A program made the position numbers and the translations under genes. The notes beneath the pieces are model-generated. The model saw nothing but the letters and a program-made list of their open reading frames with translations, made no database searches and had not been told where the DNA came from. Source: Hydnum rufescens UP504 (taxonomy: Eukaryota; Basidiomycota; Agaricomycetes; Cantharellales; Hydnaceae). From it: a stretch of DNA of 64,000 bases. Shown here piece after piece: positions 47,618-60,568 of the stretch (within the stretch, counting starts at the first letter, position 1; every line of letters begins with the position of its first letter). The DNA is taken from contig MU129061.1 of NCBI GenBank assembly GCA_014904985.1, positions 62,001 to 126,000 of the forward strand, in the 5' to 3' direction.

Positions 47618-48279
47618 ATGGCTCTGGTCGTAGATAATTCTACTCTTGCACAAGCTGCTCTCGCTGTTCACGATGTCCTCGAGCGCAATTCCCTTGCCCA
47701 TGTTTTCCTCGGGGGCTTCGAGCTTGCTCTGTTGGGGAATACTCGGGGGACGAAGGATATAGACGTCGAGGTGGCCAAACCCTTCATTCGCGGTTTTCAA
47801 AAAGTGCGCGAGGCCTTTGAAGCTGACGAAGCCTTTCTTGTTTTCAATGGCACGACAGAGGAAGGGGTATGTGTCCCTTTTGTCTATCAACAAGGATCGT
47901 TACCAACTTGCTGCGCTAGATTCGTGCCATATGGGGTAGGGCGGTTGGAGTGGACATCCTTATGCGTGGCGGGGGCCGCTTCCCTCGATCTACGATGAAC
48001 CTCACCATTGGACCACCCCTACCATTCGGACGGACGCAGCCCACCCTCCCCTTCCTTACACCTACACACCTTCTTATTGAAAAAGTTCGTTGCGCAGGCG
48101 AGCGCCTCAAAGTGGTCGACGTTATCGATATACTTTTCATCTACGATACTCTCGCAGTCCGCAATTCGAGAATCGACCTCTCGAAAGTTAGACGAAGGCT
48201 CACAGAGGATGAGATTGCGAGGGCCAGATCCAATCACCCTGAGATCGGACGTGTTCTCGACGCGATTGCTGTGGCTTAG
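47618..48279 (+). CDS. stand-alone nucleotidyltransferase-fold protein
   Basis: Two exons (47618-47869 and about 47921-48279) joined by an intron gtatgtgtcc..gcgctag. The first exon has HVFLGGFELALLGNTRGTKD followed by IDVEVAK: a GG turn and an Asp-x-Asp metal pair in RGTKDIDV, as in the minimal nucleotidyltransferase fold. The second exon has the next core strand with a further Asp (GRAVGVDILMRGG), then LTPTHLLIEKVRCAGER, where helix residues support the fold, KVVDVIDILFIYD, and a C-terminal helical region (LSKVRRRLTEDEIARARSN). At about 200 residues it is a single domain. The substrate is unknown. The metal residues look intact, so catalysis is possible. Similar small fungal proteins are usually left uncharacterised. 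Confidence 0.7.
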
Positions 48280-48781
48280 CTGCGCTTTTGGTTTGACGCC
48301 CCTCACTTTGTGTTGAACGGAGACGATTGTTCCGTCAGTCTATGCCACCCCCTTTCCGCTCCGGTATTCTTCCGACATGGATGAAGTCATTTATTGGTTT
48401 CCCTTGGAAGGTTTCTCATAGATCTGCTGCTCTATTCGTCGACATTCCATCGCGACTCATTCATTTCTCATGGCCCTGTTACAACCACCTATTGCGCCGC
48501 CTCATTTGCCCGAATTTCAATACGTATTTTTCGCCTACATCTCTTGTCGTTACATAATACAATCACGCAGCTGTTGTGACTCGAGTACATTCCTCTAAAT
48601 TTGCGGCCGAACGCTCAGGGCTGTGTTTGATGGGGTTGTGAAGTCTAGAGCCGACACGAACGGAAGGATCTCACCAGACCCTAGCTACGCCTGCATCATC
48701 GGGATTTATGATTCGGCACACGTAACCCCACGAATACTCCGGACCAGAGAAGTCATCCATCCATTATGTAAAATGGGAGTA

Positions 48782-50523
48782 TCAATTCGCCAGGTCAACG
48801 ATAACCGGTTGAAAGGGTCTACATCCAAATGGAACTTGGACACCACTCTTATCTCGGGCCCGGGGGCCGGTTGGAGCGTTTGCGCCATTGACAAAGACAG
48901 TTTCTTCCCGTCTGTCCATGTTCTTGCCATGACGAGTGCCAGTGCCTGATCGACCGGCATCCGTACCAGGAACAATGGTGCCTTGGGGGTAGGGCGGTGG
49001 GTATGACGAAATGGGGGATATCATGGGGGAGGTATTGGATGAGGGGTATGAAGTCGAGGGGAAGGAAGTGCTCAGAGGGGATAGTGGAGGAGTGGAATGA
49101 GGAATGGAGTCTGGATAAGTTTCCTTTTTGAATCGACGATGATCGCCCTCAGAGCCGTAGGTGTCATCCTCATCCTCATCCGATCGATTTCGGTTCTGTG
49201 CTAGGAGTGTTTTCCGTCTGAGCCGATCAATTGCGCGCAAAGGAGATTCTGATAGTAAGTCAAATGTGCGATTCCGAGCGTGGCCTGGGGCTGGCAGAGA
49301 ATTCGGAGTCAAATTGAATCTCAAAGGAGGGGAAGGTGTGGGGGCCCAAGATCTAATGATGGCACCGTGGTCTTCATGGATGTGCCCAAATACATGTAGG
49401 CGAGGACGCAAAATAGACACGCGCTCGGCGAGTTTAGGACATCCCTCATGGCGACCATGAAATGCCAAATCTAAAGTGTGCTCTGGTGGTCCGTGTGTGA
49501 GTCTGTACAATGACGTTAAGCTGATAGAAAGTCTGTACGAATAGTGGGAGCCTACAATATGTCGCATGGGGGAATCTGAGATGCAATTGCTAAAAAACAT
49601 TGGAATCTAAGGTCAGCAGGCGGAGCACCCAGTTTACACTGCATATACCTGAAGCTTCGTCCCCTGGATGATAGTTGAAAGCCCAATTGCCGAAATATGG
49701 TTGCCACTACCATGCAAGTAGGAATTAGGAGGCAGATATGGGCCAAAGAGAGAGGGAAGAAACGCAACTGGCGAACCGTACACGGACCATACGTGTCCAC
49801 CCTCATAAAGTTGAAATTCATATAGTTCGTCTTGCAAATAAACTATACCTGCTGCTTGGACTGTGGGGCTTCTCATGAGTGCGAGGATCTCATCAGAATC
49901 CTAGAAGACATCATGAGGCCGAGCATGAAGGATGGGGATTCGAGAGCGGCAAGACTGCACCTCCTTGTCGTCTCGGTGGGGTTTCCACCGTTCGTAATTT
50001 AATTCATACCAATCCTTATGCAAAGGGAGGTCGTGGTTCCCGGCGATGATACTTCAATCACGTCTATAAGCTGGCATTTCCAAACAATTCTAAAAGCTGC
50101 TCACATCTTTAGCTTGTGGGGAAGACGAGCAAGCCACTGGAGAGTATGGTTTAGTTCCTCTTTCTTCCCACACGAGCTCAGGTCGCCGGAATGGAGGAGA
50201 ATGTCACCATCAGGCACCTCAAAGGTCTGCGAGTGTGTATCACTTATACAGACAAAGCGGGTGGTACCATGCGATTGTGGTGGTGGCTCATTGGTGTCAT
50301 ACAGCAAATGCACAGTAGATCCAGATCCAGAAAGACGCGATCCAGTCACTGGTGGGGGAGCGCTTGAGAAATACGTAGGAGCAGTGCGGACGCCGGGGGT
50401 AGTGGGTGCACTAGTAATGCCGCCGAGTCGGGGATGGAGGGCATCGCCTGCAGCGATAGAGTGTTTATCTTTATCGCCGCTGACAGTTGCTCGGCGAATA
50501 CGGCCTGCGAGCGAGTTCAGCAT
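48782..50523 (-). CDS. calcineurin-like metallophosphoesterase (MPPED type)
   Basis: Start MLNSLAGRIRRATVSG at 50523. The N-terminal 90 residues are basic and disordered. The catalytic domain begins FVCISDTHSQTFEVPDGDIL, then LHSGDLSSCGKKEEL (metal motifs D-x-H and GDxx-G). The next exon has the NHD motif (in AGNHDLPLHKDWYELNYE, about 50040). More exons hold IVYLQDELYEFQLYEG and VYGSP. The final exon carries GPPEHTLDL, GC/CPKLAERV and RPRLHVFGHIHEDHG, giving the last metal-binding His pair. The C-terminal 150 residues are Ser/Pro-rich, end in PVIVDLAN and are probably disordered. Related animal MPPED proteins hydrolyse cyclic nucleotides and other phosphodiesters in vitro. The fungal substrate is not known. 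No break seen. Confidence 0.88.
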
Positions 50524-52512
50524 TGTACACTGAAGTGGAGATCAGATATGAGCATGATTATCATCAACACATTCAAAGGAAGCCTTGATTGATCTCAACG
50601 CGGCTGGCCATTCAACGTCGGCAACTTCCGAGGGCCAGCACCATCTCCGGCCAGCCGGATCAAGCACTTGGGAGGACCGGCTTCGCGGCAACGACCTTGG
50701 GCAGATGTGGATGCATGTATTTGCTTATAGTTCTTCTAGGACACTTCCAAGACTCGAAAATGGTGCTCTTACTTGTCTTGCCAGTGTTATGGCGCACGAC
50801 TCTGCATATTTCTTGGTCTCTAACGAGCCGAGCCAATGGGCTTTGCAACACTTGGCGATGATCAGAAACCGATGATCAGAAAATGAGCTCTGGCTCCATT
50901 CTCAAAATTTGCATCGCCTGAGCGGTCGCGTTCTCATCAAAGAGGGTCCCTATCATATCCGTGGCAGGCCGAACACTGCACACAAACGGATCCTCAGATT
51001 GATCGTATGCCTGGCATGCATGGGTCCGGATTCCTCCGAAAATAGGCCTGTTTAGACTTGCTCTCGATCGCCTACCCGGACACCCTATCTCTCTTGTCCA
51101 TTATCGGCTTGATGTACCTCTGCCTTCACCGTTGACCCCCTGTTCTCAGGCATCACGACCCTGATCATGCCATATCTTGTTCTTGTCTTGCCAAATGTCG
51201 TCGCCTCGTCTGTAATGTTTTTCTTGTACTGCTCGCTTTCAAGGACTGGTGAGACAGAAGAAGAAAATATGTCAGGAACAAATCATCAATGCCTGGTGTA
51301 TGAGTCGAGTAATCGCATGTTGCACTACCCTCAGATTCGTAGCATCCATAATCGTTGTATGATTCGAAATAGGGCAAGGATTGTCAAAGCCATCCATTTC
51401 GCTTCCACAGCTCGAATCCCCATTTTTTTTTCAAGGCGGGCAACCCACCAGAAACCCCATTGAAGGCACCTTCTCCTGTGCGTCTTCCAAATACCACCGT
51501 CGCTGCTGCAAAAGATGGGCCACTTTTGCCGTTCGCACGGAATCACACCTGTATCCGCGCCTGTCCGCGCTCGTTTCGCGTCGATGGCTCTCGCCCTTCC
51601 TCATGAGCGAGGCGATGATGATGAAGAACAGGAGAACGGAAAAGCTGTTTGTGAAGAGCACCTCGCCAACCGCCGACGTCGTCGCAAGTACATTTTTTCT
51701 GCTTTCCACCCGTGTTTTTATGTGTCTCACATGAGATTCTATCTCTATGGCGGTCTCCTGGGATCAGGAGTCTCAGAAACTACACTGCATCCATGACAGT
51801 CATTGACCAATCGACGACTTCGTTCCAGCTTGCATGAAATTCAAATCTCTTTAAACTTTCTTCTCGTTCTGGAAAGACTTGGTGCTTCGGAGACCGTATG
51901 CCCGCAAAAGGGGCAATGGTCCGGCCAGGGAATCTCTTTGGACTCCGAATGTGGAAAGTGTCTGTCTCGATCTCAGACGGTGAATTGTGTTTGCCTCATT
52001 GCTCACATTACAAATCAATCCAGCGGCTTCTTTGCCTGTAGCTTCTGTACCCACTGATGACTCTGGGCCCAGTATGAAGCAAAACAGGCGCCACAACAGG
52101 AAACAAGCCCTGACACAGGTGTGTGCGCAATTTTTGAACTCATACATCTCGTTGAAAATTTCAAATCCCTCTTTTAGCCTCAATATCCGGCAAAAAGATG
52201 GCAAGGGCAAGGGGAAAGCAAACAAATAATACATGAATTCAATGTATTCTTCCCCACATTTGCGTATATAATAAACTATGCCCTCTCAAAAAAAACACAT
52301 ACTGTATCGAAGACATTCAAAAATAACCCTGAAATCCATTGCAACACACATCTCACCCAAGGTCATTTCCGCGAAGCCGGCCCTCCCAAGTTTAGATGCG
52401 CGCAAGGCCCTCGAACTAAGCACTGCAATAGGCAATCGCAACTCTAAAGAGGCCTCTTTTCGGAGGAATCCGGACGCGCACGTGGTGTCGCTCAGCCCGG
52501 TATCCCAAGGCT
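50524..52512. other. intergenic stretch with a possible small basic-protein gene
   Basis: Between about 51515 and 52229 on the plus strand there are fragments that could be exons: DDDEEQENGKAVCEEHLANR followed by RRRR, then PAASLPVASVPTDDSG, MKQNRRHNRKQALTQ and, after a plausible 59-base intron (gtgtgc..ttttag), LNIRQKDGKGKGKANK and a stop. No family was recognised and the exon chain is not secure. The rest of the stretch shows nothing. Confidence 0.3.
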
Positions 52513-54018
52513 ATGTCCACGAATGTAAACCATCCATATTTTAGTCCTAATGAGGTGGCCTTTCTCTGTGAAAGGCAGCGTGGTAAGATGGCGGAGTCAC
52601 AGGAAGGGAAGCTACGGCTTCATGCGTGCGCTTTCATTGAAGCTGTAAGCTCGAAGATCGGCTTGTACGTCTGCTCCGTGGTATTCTGCGACTCTTGATG
52701 AAGCTGAAGACATCTCACAACTCAGTCCACGGGCCACAATTGCCACTGCACAAACCTTGTTCCATCGATTTTATTTGTTTTACCCGTGGAAGGCATTCAA
52801 CTATCACGTACGTCTGGACATCACTTTCTGATATACTTTCGCTCACACGCCTGCAGGATGTTGCAATGGCAACCTTGTACGTGTCGAGCAAAATGCATGA
52901 CACTCTAAAAAAACCAAGGGATCTCCTTATGGTCTCGTACGGTGTACGATATCCCGAATTGGCAGCTAAAGTAAAACACGGCGGAGGCGAGGTGGAAATG
53001 GACCCCGCTGTAGGCCAACGTCAAGCCCTGAAGATTTCCTTGTTCCCTCATCACCTTTGTTCAGACGGTGGATGAGGATCGTCGGAGATTGTTAGGCATC
53101 GAGCGATCCGTGATGGAGACCATTTGCTTCAATTTCCGCGTCCGCCTGCCTTTTTCGTATGTTATCAAGGTGGCCCGAGAGCTCAAGGGTATGGCATATT
53201 TTCTCCATACGCTTCGTCCATTCCAGACTCTAATCCAACCTAATCCCTTGCAGTTGGGAAACAATTGACCAAATTGGCCTGGAGGCTTTCCATCGATAGG
53301 TTGGCCCTGAATATCACCTTTCGACTGCATTTTTCTTTTAACCCCTGACCGCATTTGTCTTTCTTATTCCCAGCCACCGAACTCTTGCCCCCTTGCAATA
53401 TCCACCCCATGTGCTAGCCTTGGCATCGATCCTTCTAGCTGCACTCCTGGATTCGCGAGAAGGCCCGTTCGGTGTCAAGGCAACGGATGACCAGCGGAGT
53501 AGTCATGAAATTGTTGCACTCTTAGGGGACAAGGGTCCATGGGAAGACCGGTTTCATGCCCAAGTGGAAGATCTCGAAGGCAAGCCGCCTGTCACCATTT
53601 TGATCGCGTACGCTTACGTTCAGGACATGCAGAAGTGTGTCATACAATACTTGACCTTCTCCTCAGTGCCGCATCAACAACGACAGTCGCAACGACGTCC
53701 CCTCAGACTCCTAATACGCCTACTTCGCCCTCTTCTTACTCATCTTATCACACTCCTGGGCACACGTCTACCTCCACGTCGTCGAGTATGGCACGGGTCT
53801 TGCAGGTCCAACCGCTTTATACCTCAGCCCAACTCACTCAACTCAAGATATTCCTTCGCGAACGGCCGCATCCTTATCCTCCGCGCGACCGAGGTCCCAT
53901 TCCTGGTCGTGATAATAGCTTATTTTTCCAGGAACCGAAGACCCAGAACGGGGAAGAGGAGACCGCGCAGTCTGTGGGCGGGGGCACCGTGCGATTCCTG
54001 TTTGGGCCCGAGTTGTAA
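52513..54018 (+). CDS. Ctk2/cyclin K-like cyclin (RNA polymerase II CTD kinase regulatory subunit)
   Basis: Start at 52513 (MSTNVNHPYFSPNEVAFLCE). The first cyclin fold spans exons 1-3: RLHACAFIEAVSSKIGF joined across intron 52665-52725 to PRATIATAQTLFHRFYLFYP, then across a second intron to DVAMATLYVSSKMHDTLKKP. Later exons give TVDEDRRRLLGIERSVMETI, FNFRVRLPFSYVIKVARELK, VGKQLTKLAWRLSIDS and TLAPLQYPPHVLALASILLA for the second fold. These features match the CTDK-I cyclin Ctk2/cyclin K group, which partners a Cdk12-type kinase to phosphorylate Ser2 of the Pol II tail. The last intron (53580-53632) uses a GC donor (GCAAGC..CATGCAG) and restores the frame into ILDLLLSAASTTTVA. The C-terminal tail is Ser/Thr-rich and ends VRFLFGPEL. 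Six introns in all. The choice between Ctk2 and cyclin L is less sure. Confidence 0.85.
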
Positions 54019-55305
54019 GCGATCGTGTGCTACTCGTGCTTTAATTGGCATTGGATTGCTTTTTCATGAGATCGCTATAAGTAAGCCTTGACACACTGTA
54101 ACGTTATGCAGTCCTGAGGTATCATCAGGTAGCGGCGACAAGTGCCAATCCCCGACTCTTAAGGTGGTCGTCATGTGGATATTTTCCATCAAGTTGGTTC
54201 GTGTATGCTCAAGGTATGAAGACAGGGTTCAATTGAACTCATGAGGAGGGAAAAGAAGGATGAAGGAGAAGAGAATATGGAGCTTAGCATTGGAAGATGA
54301 AAAGAAGAACCATGTATACCACCCAAAGGAAATCATGCATACGTCCTAGGTCACGTGCAAATGCCGTGCGACAGTATGATACGCTCAATGGCAAAATGGC
54401 CATTACGTACCACTGTAGATTATCTGCGATACACTATCCTCGCAGTGCCCGCAAACCTCGGGAAGACAAGCGGATCGCACAAATCGTCGTTGGCAAGTGG
54501 GAAGTTTTGGCCCACTCTGTTGAATATCAAAGAGAGGAAGACATGGCGAGGAAACAAGAAGTAACGCAGGGTCGACAATATCGCGAATTAATCGACATAG
54601 CCGAGAGTCATGAAGGAGTCCTACTATTTGCGTGCTGCATATTCGCAGCCACATGGAGCCCGAGAGACACCCACAATCAGGGAACGTAAGGCACTCCTCC
54701 AAAAAAGGATCATGGCGCTTACAGTCTCAGAACCGTATCCAAGGTTTCCAATCTGAAACGAGAAGGCAAAGCTGCATAATTCAATTTAAAGGACACTGTA
54801 GATTTGCCAATCATACAGAGCCTCGTCGCCCCAGAACGTAGGGAAGCAGCCGCCGTCTGGAGCTTTGCCTCCAGACAGACAAAATTGGAGAGCATGGACA
54901 CTACAATTTTTCTCAACAGGGGTCCAAGTCACATACGGCAAGTCAGAAGGATTCAGATTGGAGGTGTGCACGAGGAGGTATGGGGAGAGGTGATATTGAA
55001 CCATGACCACAATCGACCCGCTTGCGAGAGCAAAGCTTGCATGATCCATCCCCGCCCCCGTAGCGGACCCTTCGATGAGGGAGCCCCCATGAACCCTAGT
55101 TGCACTGATCAGCCCATGCTAATGGCAATTTCACTGAGAAGCATTACAGCTGTTTTCATTGAAGTGCGGAAAACTACAGTAAAGACTCCTACCAGTCTTG
55201 ACTTTCCGCCCCAGCCGGATGCAAACCGAAAATTTGCTCGTGCTCTACCTCTAGTACCTGTACCAGCATTGTGGCTTTGGCCATTGGCCAAGATAATGTT
55301 GATAT
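54019..55305. other. intergenic stretch beside the retrotransposon
   Basis: About 1.3 kb. Open frames on both strands (for example 54804-55358) have no family motif, and one runs into the LTR. Nothing is supportable. Confidence 0.45.
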
Positions 55306-55543
55306 TGTTCAAGTGGAGGAATGGGAAAGGCCTACACAGACACCCAGAGTGGAACTGAGGTAGATTGGCTTAAGTCTTGATGTAGCAAGAGTTATATTGA
55401 GTATCTAACTAACCTGAGGTAGATTGGCTTAAGTCTTGATGTAGCAAGAGTTAAGCCATATCTGCCTCCATCACAACAACCATAAACAGGAAGCAAAAAC
55501 AACAATAGCACAAAACAACTAATACAAGGGCACAACTTCAACA
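55306..55543 (-). repeat. 3' LTR of the copia element
   Basis: 238 bases, tgttcaag to cttcaaca on the plus strand. It contains a ~59-base tandem duplication built on ctgaggtagattggcttaag (about 55355 and 55413). Confidence 0.9.
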
Positions 55544-55551
55544 CTCCCACT

Positions 55552-58500
55552 TTACAAAGCAGAGTGAGAAACAAGCCCAAGAAGTGAAAGTACTCGAGAA
55601 TGGGCTACAGTCTCAAGGGGCTTTGTAAGAACATCTGCCCTCATCAAAGAAGTTGAAACATATTCAAGTGAAAATACCTTGTCCTCCACCTGTTCCCGAA
55701 GCCAATGGTATTTAGGCAGCAGATGCTGCATTCGGCTGTGGTGCTCTGGGTTCTTCCCAACTCTGATAGCTGACTGATTGTCAAGCCACAAAGTAGTTGC
55801 ACCACTTGGAGGATATCCTAGTTCAGACATGAAATTCCGAAACCAGACACCATCAGAGCCAGCCTCATTGGCAGCAATGTACTCTGCTTCTGTAGTAGAC
55901 TTGGCTACAACAGATTGCCTCTTACTGCTCCAGTTTACCAAGCACTTGCCAATAAAGACAGCATGCCCACTAGTAGAGTGTGCCAAGTCAACATCCCCAG
56001 CATAGTCTGCATCAGAATAAATCTGAAGGCAGGTTGAGTCTTGTCCAGGACCATAGCAAAGCATAAGGTCCTTTGTACCAGCAAGGTACTTGAACACATG
56101 CTGAACTTGTTTCCAATGGGCCTGTCCTGGGTTTGCATTAAACCTACTTAGAGCTCCCACTGCAAAGCTGATGTCTGCACGTGTACCAACTGAAAGGTAC
56201 ATCAGACTGCCTACAGCTGAGAGATAAGGAACAGACTTCATGTACTCCAAGTCCTCAGGAGTCTGAGGGCAGTCTTCTTTAGTCAATGGACTTGACTTGG
56301 CCAGAGGAGTAGACACAGGGCGGGCATCAGCCATATTGAAGCGGTCCAGGACATCACCAATGTGCTTCCTCTGGGAGAGATACAACCTCCGGTTAGCCCG
56401 GTCTCTGATGATCTCAATCCCTAGAGTGTACGCAACCGGACCTAAGTCACGGACCTTGTACTCAAGCTTGAGTTCCTCTTTAATGTGCTTTAGAAGTGGG
56501 ACATTTTTACAGGCAATGATCAAATCATCCACATAGGCTGGAATGATGACCTTGACACCGTCTTTAGCCCAGATCCACACACAGTGGTCAGAAGCACATC
56601 TTGAAAAACCAAACTTCACAAAGGTAGAGTGCAGCTTTATATACCACTGCCTTGGACTCTGCTTAAGTCCATACAAGGACTTCTTAAGGTGACAGACAAG
56701 GTGTTCTTGACCTGGGGCTGCAAAGCCTTCTGGCTGAGCCATGTAGATCTCCTCATCCAAGTCACCATTCAAGAATGCAGTGGAGATGTCCATATGGTCA
56801 ATCTCCATGTCCTCAGCTGCAGCAATAGCCAGCACAGTCCGTAAGGAAGCAAACTTGGCAACAGGGGCAAAGGTCTCAGTGTAATCAAGGTGGGGCTTCT
56901 GGGAGAAGCCTTTAGCCACCAACCGAGCCTTATAACGCTCCACTGAGCCATCAGAGTTCAGCTTGACCTTGTAGACCCATCTAGAACCAATAGCCTTGCG
57001 CCCTGGAGGCAGCTCACATAGTTCCCAGGCCCCATGTTCCTGGAGTGCATTGTACTCTTGTTCAGTGGCACATGCCATAGCTGAGCATCATCTCTAGTCA
57101 TGGCTTCATGGTATGACCTTGGCTCAGAGGTAGAAGTGAGGAAGGCATACTCAATCAGTTCTGAGTGAGAGAGAGCTCTACCAGCATTAGCAGACTCCAG
57201 AGCAGCAATGTCAGCTTCAAGAGTTGATTCTGGAGTCCTTGCACTTTGCCTAGTGTTCCTCTTTTCTTTGGCATGCTGATAGGGGTGAGGGACCACCCAC
57301 CATTCACGCATGGGACGACTAGAGTGCCCAGAACGAGTGACATAAGGCTTAGAAGCACCAGGAGGACCAGTCTCAGAGGAGCCAGAGGGAGGTTCAGGAG
57401 TGTCAGTAGCTTCAGAATCAGGTCCAGGTCCAGGAGCAGGAGAAGAGGAAGATGAAGAAGGTACAGGGTCAGGAGCAGGAGAGTAGGAGACAGGAGGAGC
57501 AGGAGAAGGTGAAGGAGCAAAAGAAGATAAATCAGGAGGGTCCTCAGGATCAGCACTAGAGCCAGATTCAGAGTCAGAGTCATCAGATGGAGTGCTGACA
57601 GGCTCAACAGATGGCACTGAGGGGGAAGATGATGTAGGAGAAAGATGAGTGCCAGCAGGTTCTCCCACTGAGCCTGGCTGTACTCCAGCCAGAGGCTCAT
57701 ACTTTGGATAATGTGGAAAGTGTTTTGCCCCAGGCATCTCAGTCTCCACAAAGTGCACATCACAGCGAGATGAATACCTCATTGGTTGTAGGATCCCAGC
57801 ACTTCCAGCCCTTATAGTCAACAGGGTATCCAAGGAATATGCACTTCCTGGACTTAGGCTGAAAGGAAGTGCGCTTGTCTTTTTGTACATGGGCATAGGC
57901 CCTGCACCCAAAGACACGCAGGTGGGAGACAGAGGGTTTCTGACCATAGAAGGCTTCAAAGGGAGTCTTCCCAGTGACAGCAGAGGAGGGGGAGCGATTC
58001 AGAGTGTGCAGGAAACAGGAGAGAGCTTCACCCCAGAACTTGGAGGGCAAATGGGAGTCAGAGAGGAGAGAAGCAACACCTTCATCCAAAATGCGATTGG
58101 TGCGCTCAGCAACACCATTCTGTTGGGGGGTAGCCCGAGTGGTGTGCTGTCTCTCAATCCCATGCTCAAGCATGAATGCCTCCCACTGATTAGACATGTA
58201 CTCACCACCCTTGTCATCCCTGAGAGCCTTGAGAGCCTTCCCAGTCTGTTTCTCTGCCCAAGATTTAAACTGCTTGAAGGCAGAGAATGCTTCACTCTTT
58301 TTATGGAGGAGCCAGACTCGTCGATAGCGGGAAGCATCATCAATGAAGGTGATCCAGTACCGATAGCCATTAGCTGTAGGCACAGAGATAGGGCCATGGA
58401 GATCAGAGTGGACCAGCTCAAGAGGGAGAGAGCGACGGGAGGACACAGTCTGGGGGAAGGGATGTCTAGTCTGCTTTCCATCCATGCAGGCAGGGCAGAC

Positions 58501-59944
58501 TGGGGCCACAGAGGGAACAGTAGGGAGGACCAGGTCTGAAACAAGATGGTGCTCAACCAAGGATTTGAGACGTCCCACACTGATGTGGCCCAAACGACGA
58601 TGCCAGAGATGATAGTCAGCTGTCTGGGCTGGAGAAGCCACCTGAGGCTGGACTACAGTGCTCCCACTCAACAGGGCAACTCTATCAGCTCCCACTGAGG
58701 CATAGAAGCGAGGAATGCCATCTCTAACAAACTCAAGAGTGTCAGACTCAATCACAACTCGAAAGGCATGTTTAGAGGTGAGAGTCAACACTGAGAGGAG
58801 ATTTTGATTCAGATCAGGGACATGGAGGACACCAGAGAATATTACAGAGCGCAGAAGACGACCTTCTCTAACTGGAGAAAACTCAACAGTACCTACTCCA
58901 GCTGCATAAATAACCTGGCCATTGGCAACTCGAATTGGAAGATTGCAGGGGGTATATGACTTGAACCACTCTCTATGAGGAGTCATATGAGAAGTGGCCC
59001 CTGTGTCTGCATTCCAAGAGTTAGGCAGGGAGCTGGAGAGGGAGAGAGGACGAATACTTGCAGCACCTGCAGACTCTGAGGGAGTCTGAGCATCCTGGGC
59101 AGTATTAGCTTTGCCCTTGCGAGGACGTTGCCTTTTGGATGAATCCTTGACTTCTTCCTTGGCCTTGGTGCTAGCATCTCTAAACTTGAAGCAGCGCTCA
59201 ACAGTATGTCCACCTTTGCCACAAAAGGCACAAGAGAGGGTGGAGGCTGGAGCAACTGCAGCAGGAGATGCAGCAGGAGAAGCCACAGGATTGGCAGCAG
59301 CAGCAGCAGCAGTGACACCCAGGCGATGGGCTTCCTCATTCTTGAGGGCATCCTCAACCTGCTGCACTGTCAAGTGGGATTGGGCAAGCAGGGAGGTGGT
59401 CAAAGCACTGTACTGAGTGCCATTCAGGAGGACAGAGATCAAGAGCTCCCTATCAGAGTCCTCAAGGGAGTAGGTGCCACCAGGACTGGCCACAATGGGA
59501 GGAGAGACTGGAGGAGGAGGACGAGTGGACTGCAGGAAACGCAGGCTTCCCTAGCACGAGAGATGAAGGCAGCCACTGCCTCAGAGGATCCTGCTTCACA
59601 GCCAGGAGGGACTGTAATGCATTATACCGAGTGGCAAAGGTGGAGGCACCATAGGTGTCCTTGATAGTGGTGAGAATCACCTGAGGGTCTGTGGATGAGA
59701 GAGACACACTCCTGAGCTCAGGAGAGAGGTGACGACGAATTTCTCCCACAGCCTGGTCTCTAGCCTCCATACACTTGCGCCAATTCTTCAGATCTGTGAC
59801 TGGATCAGGCACAGTAGTGTGTATCCAGTACCACATGCCTTTGGCCCTGAGGTAATCCTCAATAGCAGGGGCCCAGAGGGAATAGTTGGCAGTGGTGAGG
59901 AGAGGGAGATTGGTAGAAGAGGTGGAAGTGGTAGTAGAGGACAT
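55552..59944 (-). pseudogene. copia Gag-Pol reading frame with about four frameshifts
   Basis: Gag starts at 59944 (MSSTTTSTSSTNLPLL) with the copia Gag helices (LWAPAIEDYLRAKGMWYWI). A zinc knuckle follows at about 59235 (CAFCGKGGHTVERC). Then come the aspartic protease motif DTGATSHMT (about 58995), integrase HHCC zinc region (HRRLGHIS to CPACMDGK) and the DDE core (HSDLHG, DDKGGEY). Reverse transcriptase has MDISTAFLNGDL and the active site YVDDL (about 56535). RNase H has YSDADYAGD and KSTTEAEYIA. The final stop is at 55552. The frame changes near 59590, 59555, 57765 and 57070, each fitting a one- or two-base indel, with no in-frame stop inside the long open blocks. Either recently inactivated or affected by base-calling gaps. 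Confidence 0.9.
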
Positions 59945-60568
59945 ATTGGAGTGAGGGGAAAGAAATTCGAATTGTGAGGGAAGGAGTAATCCGATGACGA
60001 CGAAATTTGACGAGACGATAGAGGACAGTGGGCACTCCCAGCGGACGAAAGAACGAGGCGGAACGATGCACAGGAACGTCCAAAAAAGCGAAAACTTGAG
60101 AGGTGAACTCAACTAAGTGAGATGGACACCCTAGAGGATTTCGTGGGACGATGTGGACGGATCGGGCTGTAACTTGGTACGACGGTGGGGGCACTAGCGA
60201 TGATAGTGTGTGTCAAATATGGGACGAATCGGATGAGCGGATGGTGAGATATTCGCAATTTCAGGAATGAGGTAGGAGGAGCAGGTGACCACAGTAGTGA
60301 TGACGAGACAACCAGTGGACCAAATCGCCTGAAAATTTGATGGAATGTAGGGGGCGTATGGGCGAGGCTGTGTGCAAAAAAGAGCAACGAACGGCCACGA
60401 ATTGAGGGAGATATAAGCGATTGATGGAATGAGGAAAAGCGGCCAAAGAAGGATGAATAACTCAAGAACCACTGGATGGAATCGGCTGAAAATTGGTGTG
60501 GACAGCAGGTACAATGTGTAGAAGGCGTGTGCACAGTTTCAGGACGATTGGAGCTAGGCCTGGGGCGA

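Noticed and set aside
51431..51730. Minus-strand frame with a hydrophobic segment
   Set aside because: The hydrophobic run arises opposite a methionine- and acid-rich plus-strand stretch (repeated gatgatgaag); no other support.
54804..55358. 184-codon plus-strand frame
   Set aside because: Runs into the LTR and lacks any family motif.
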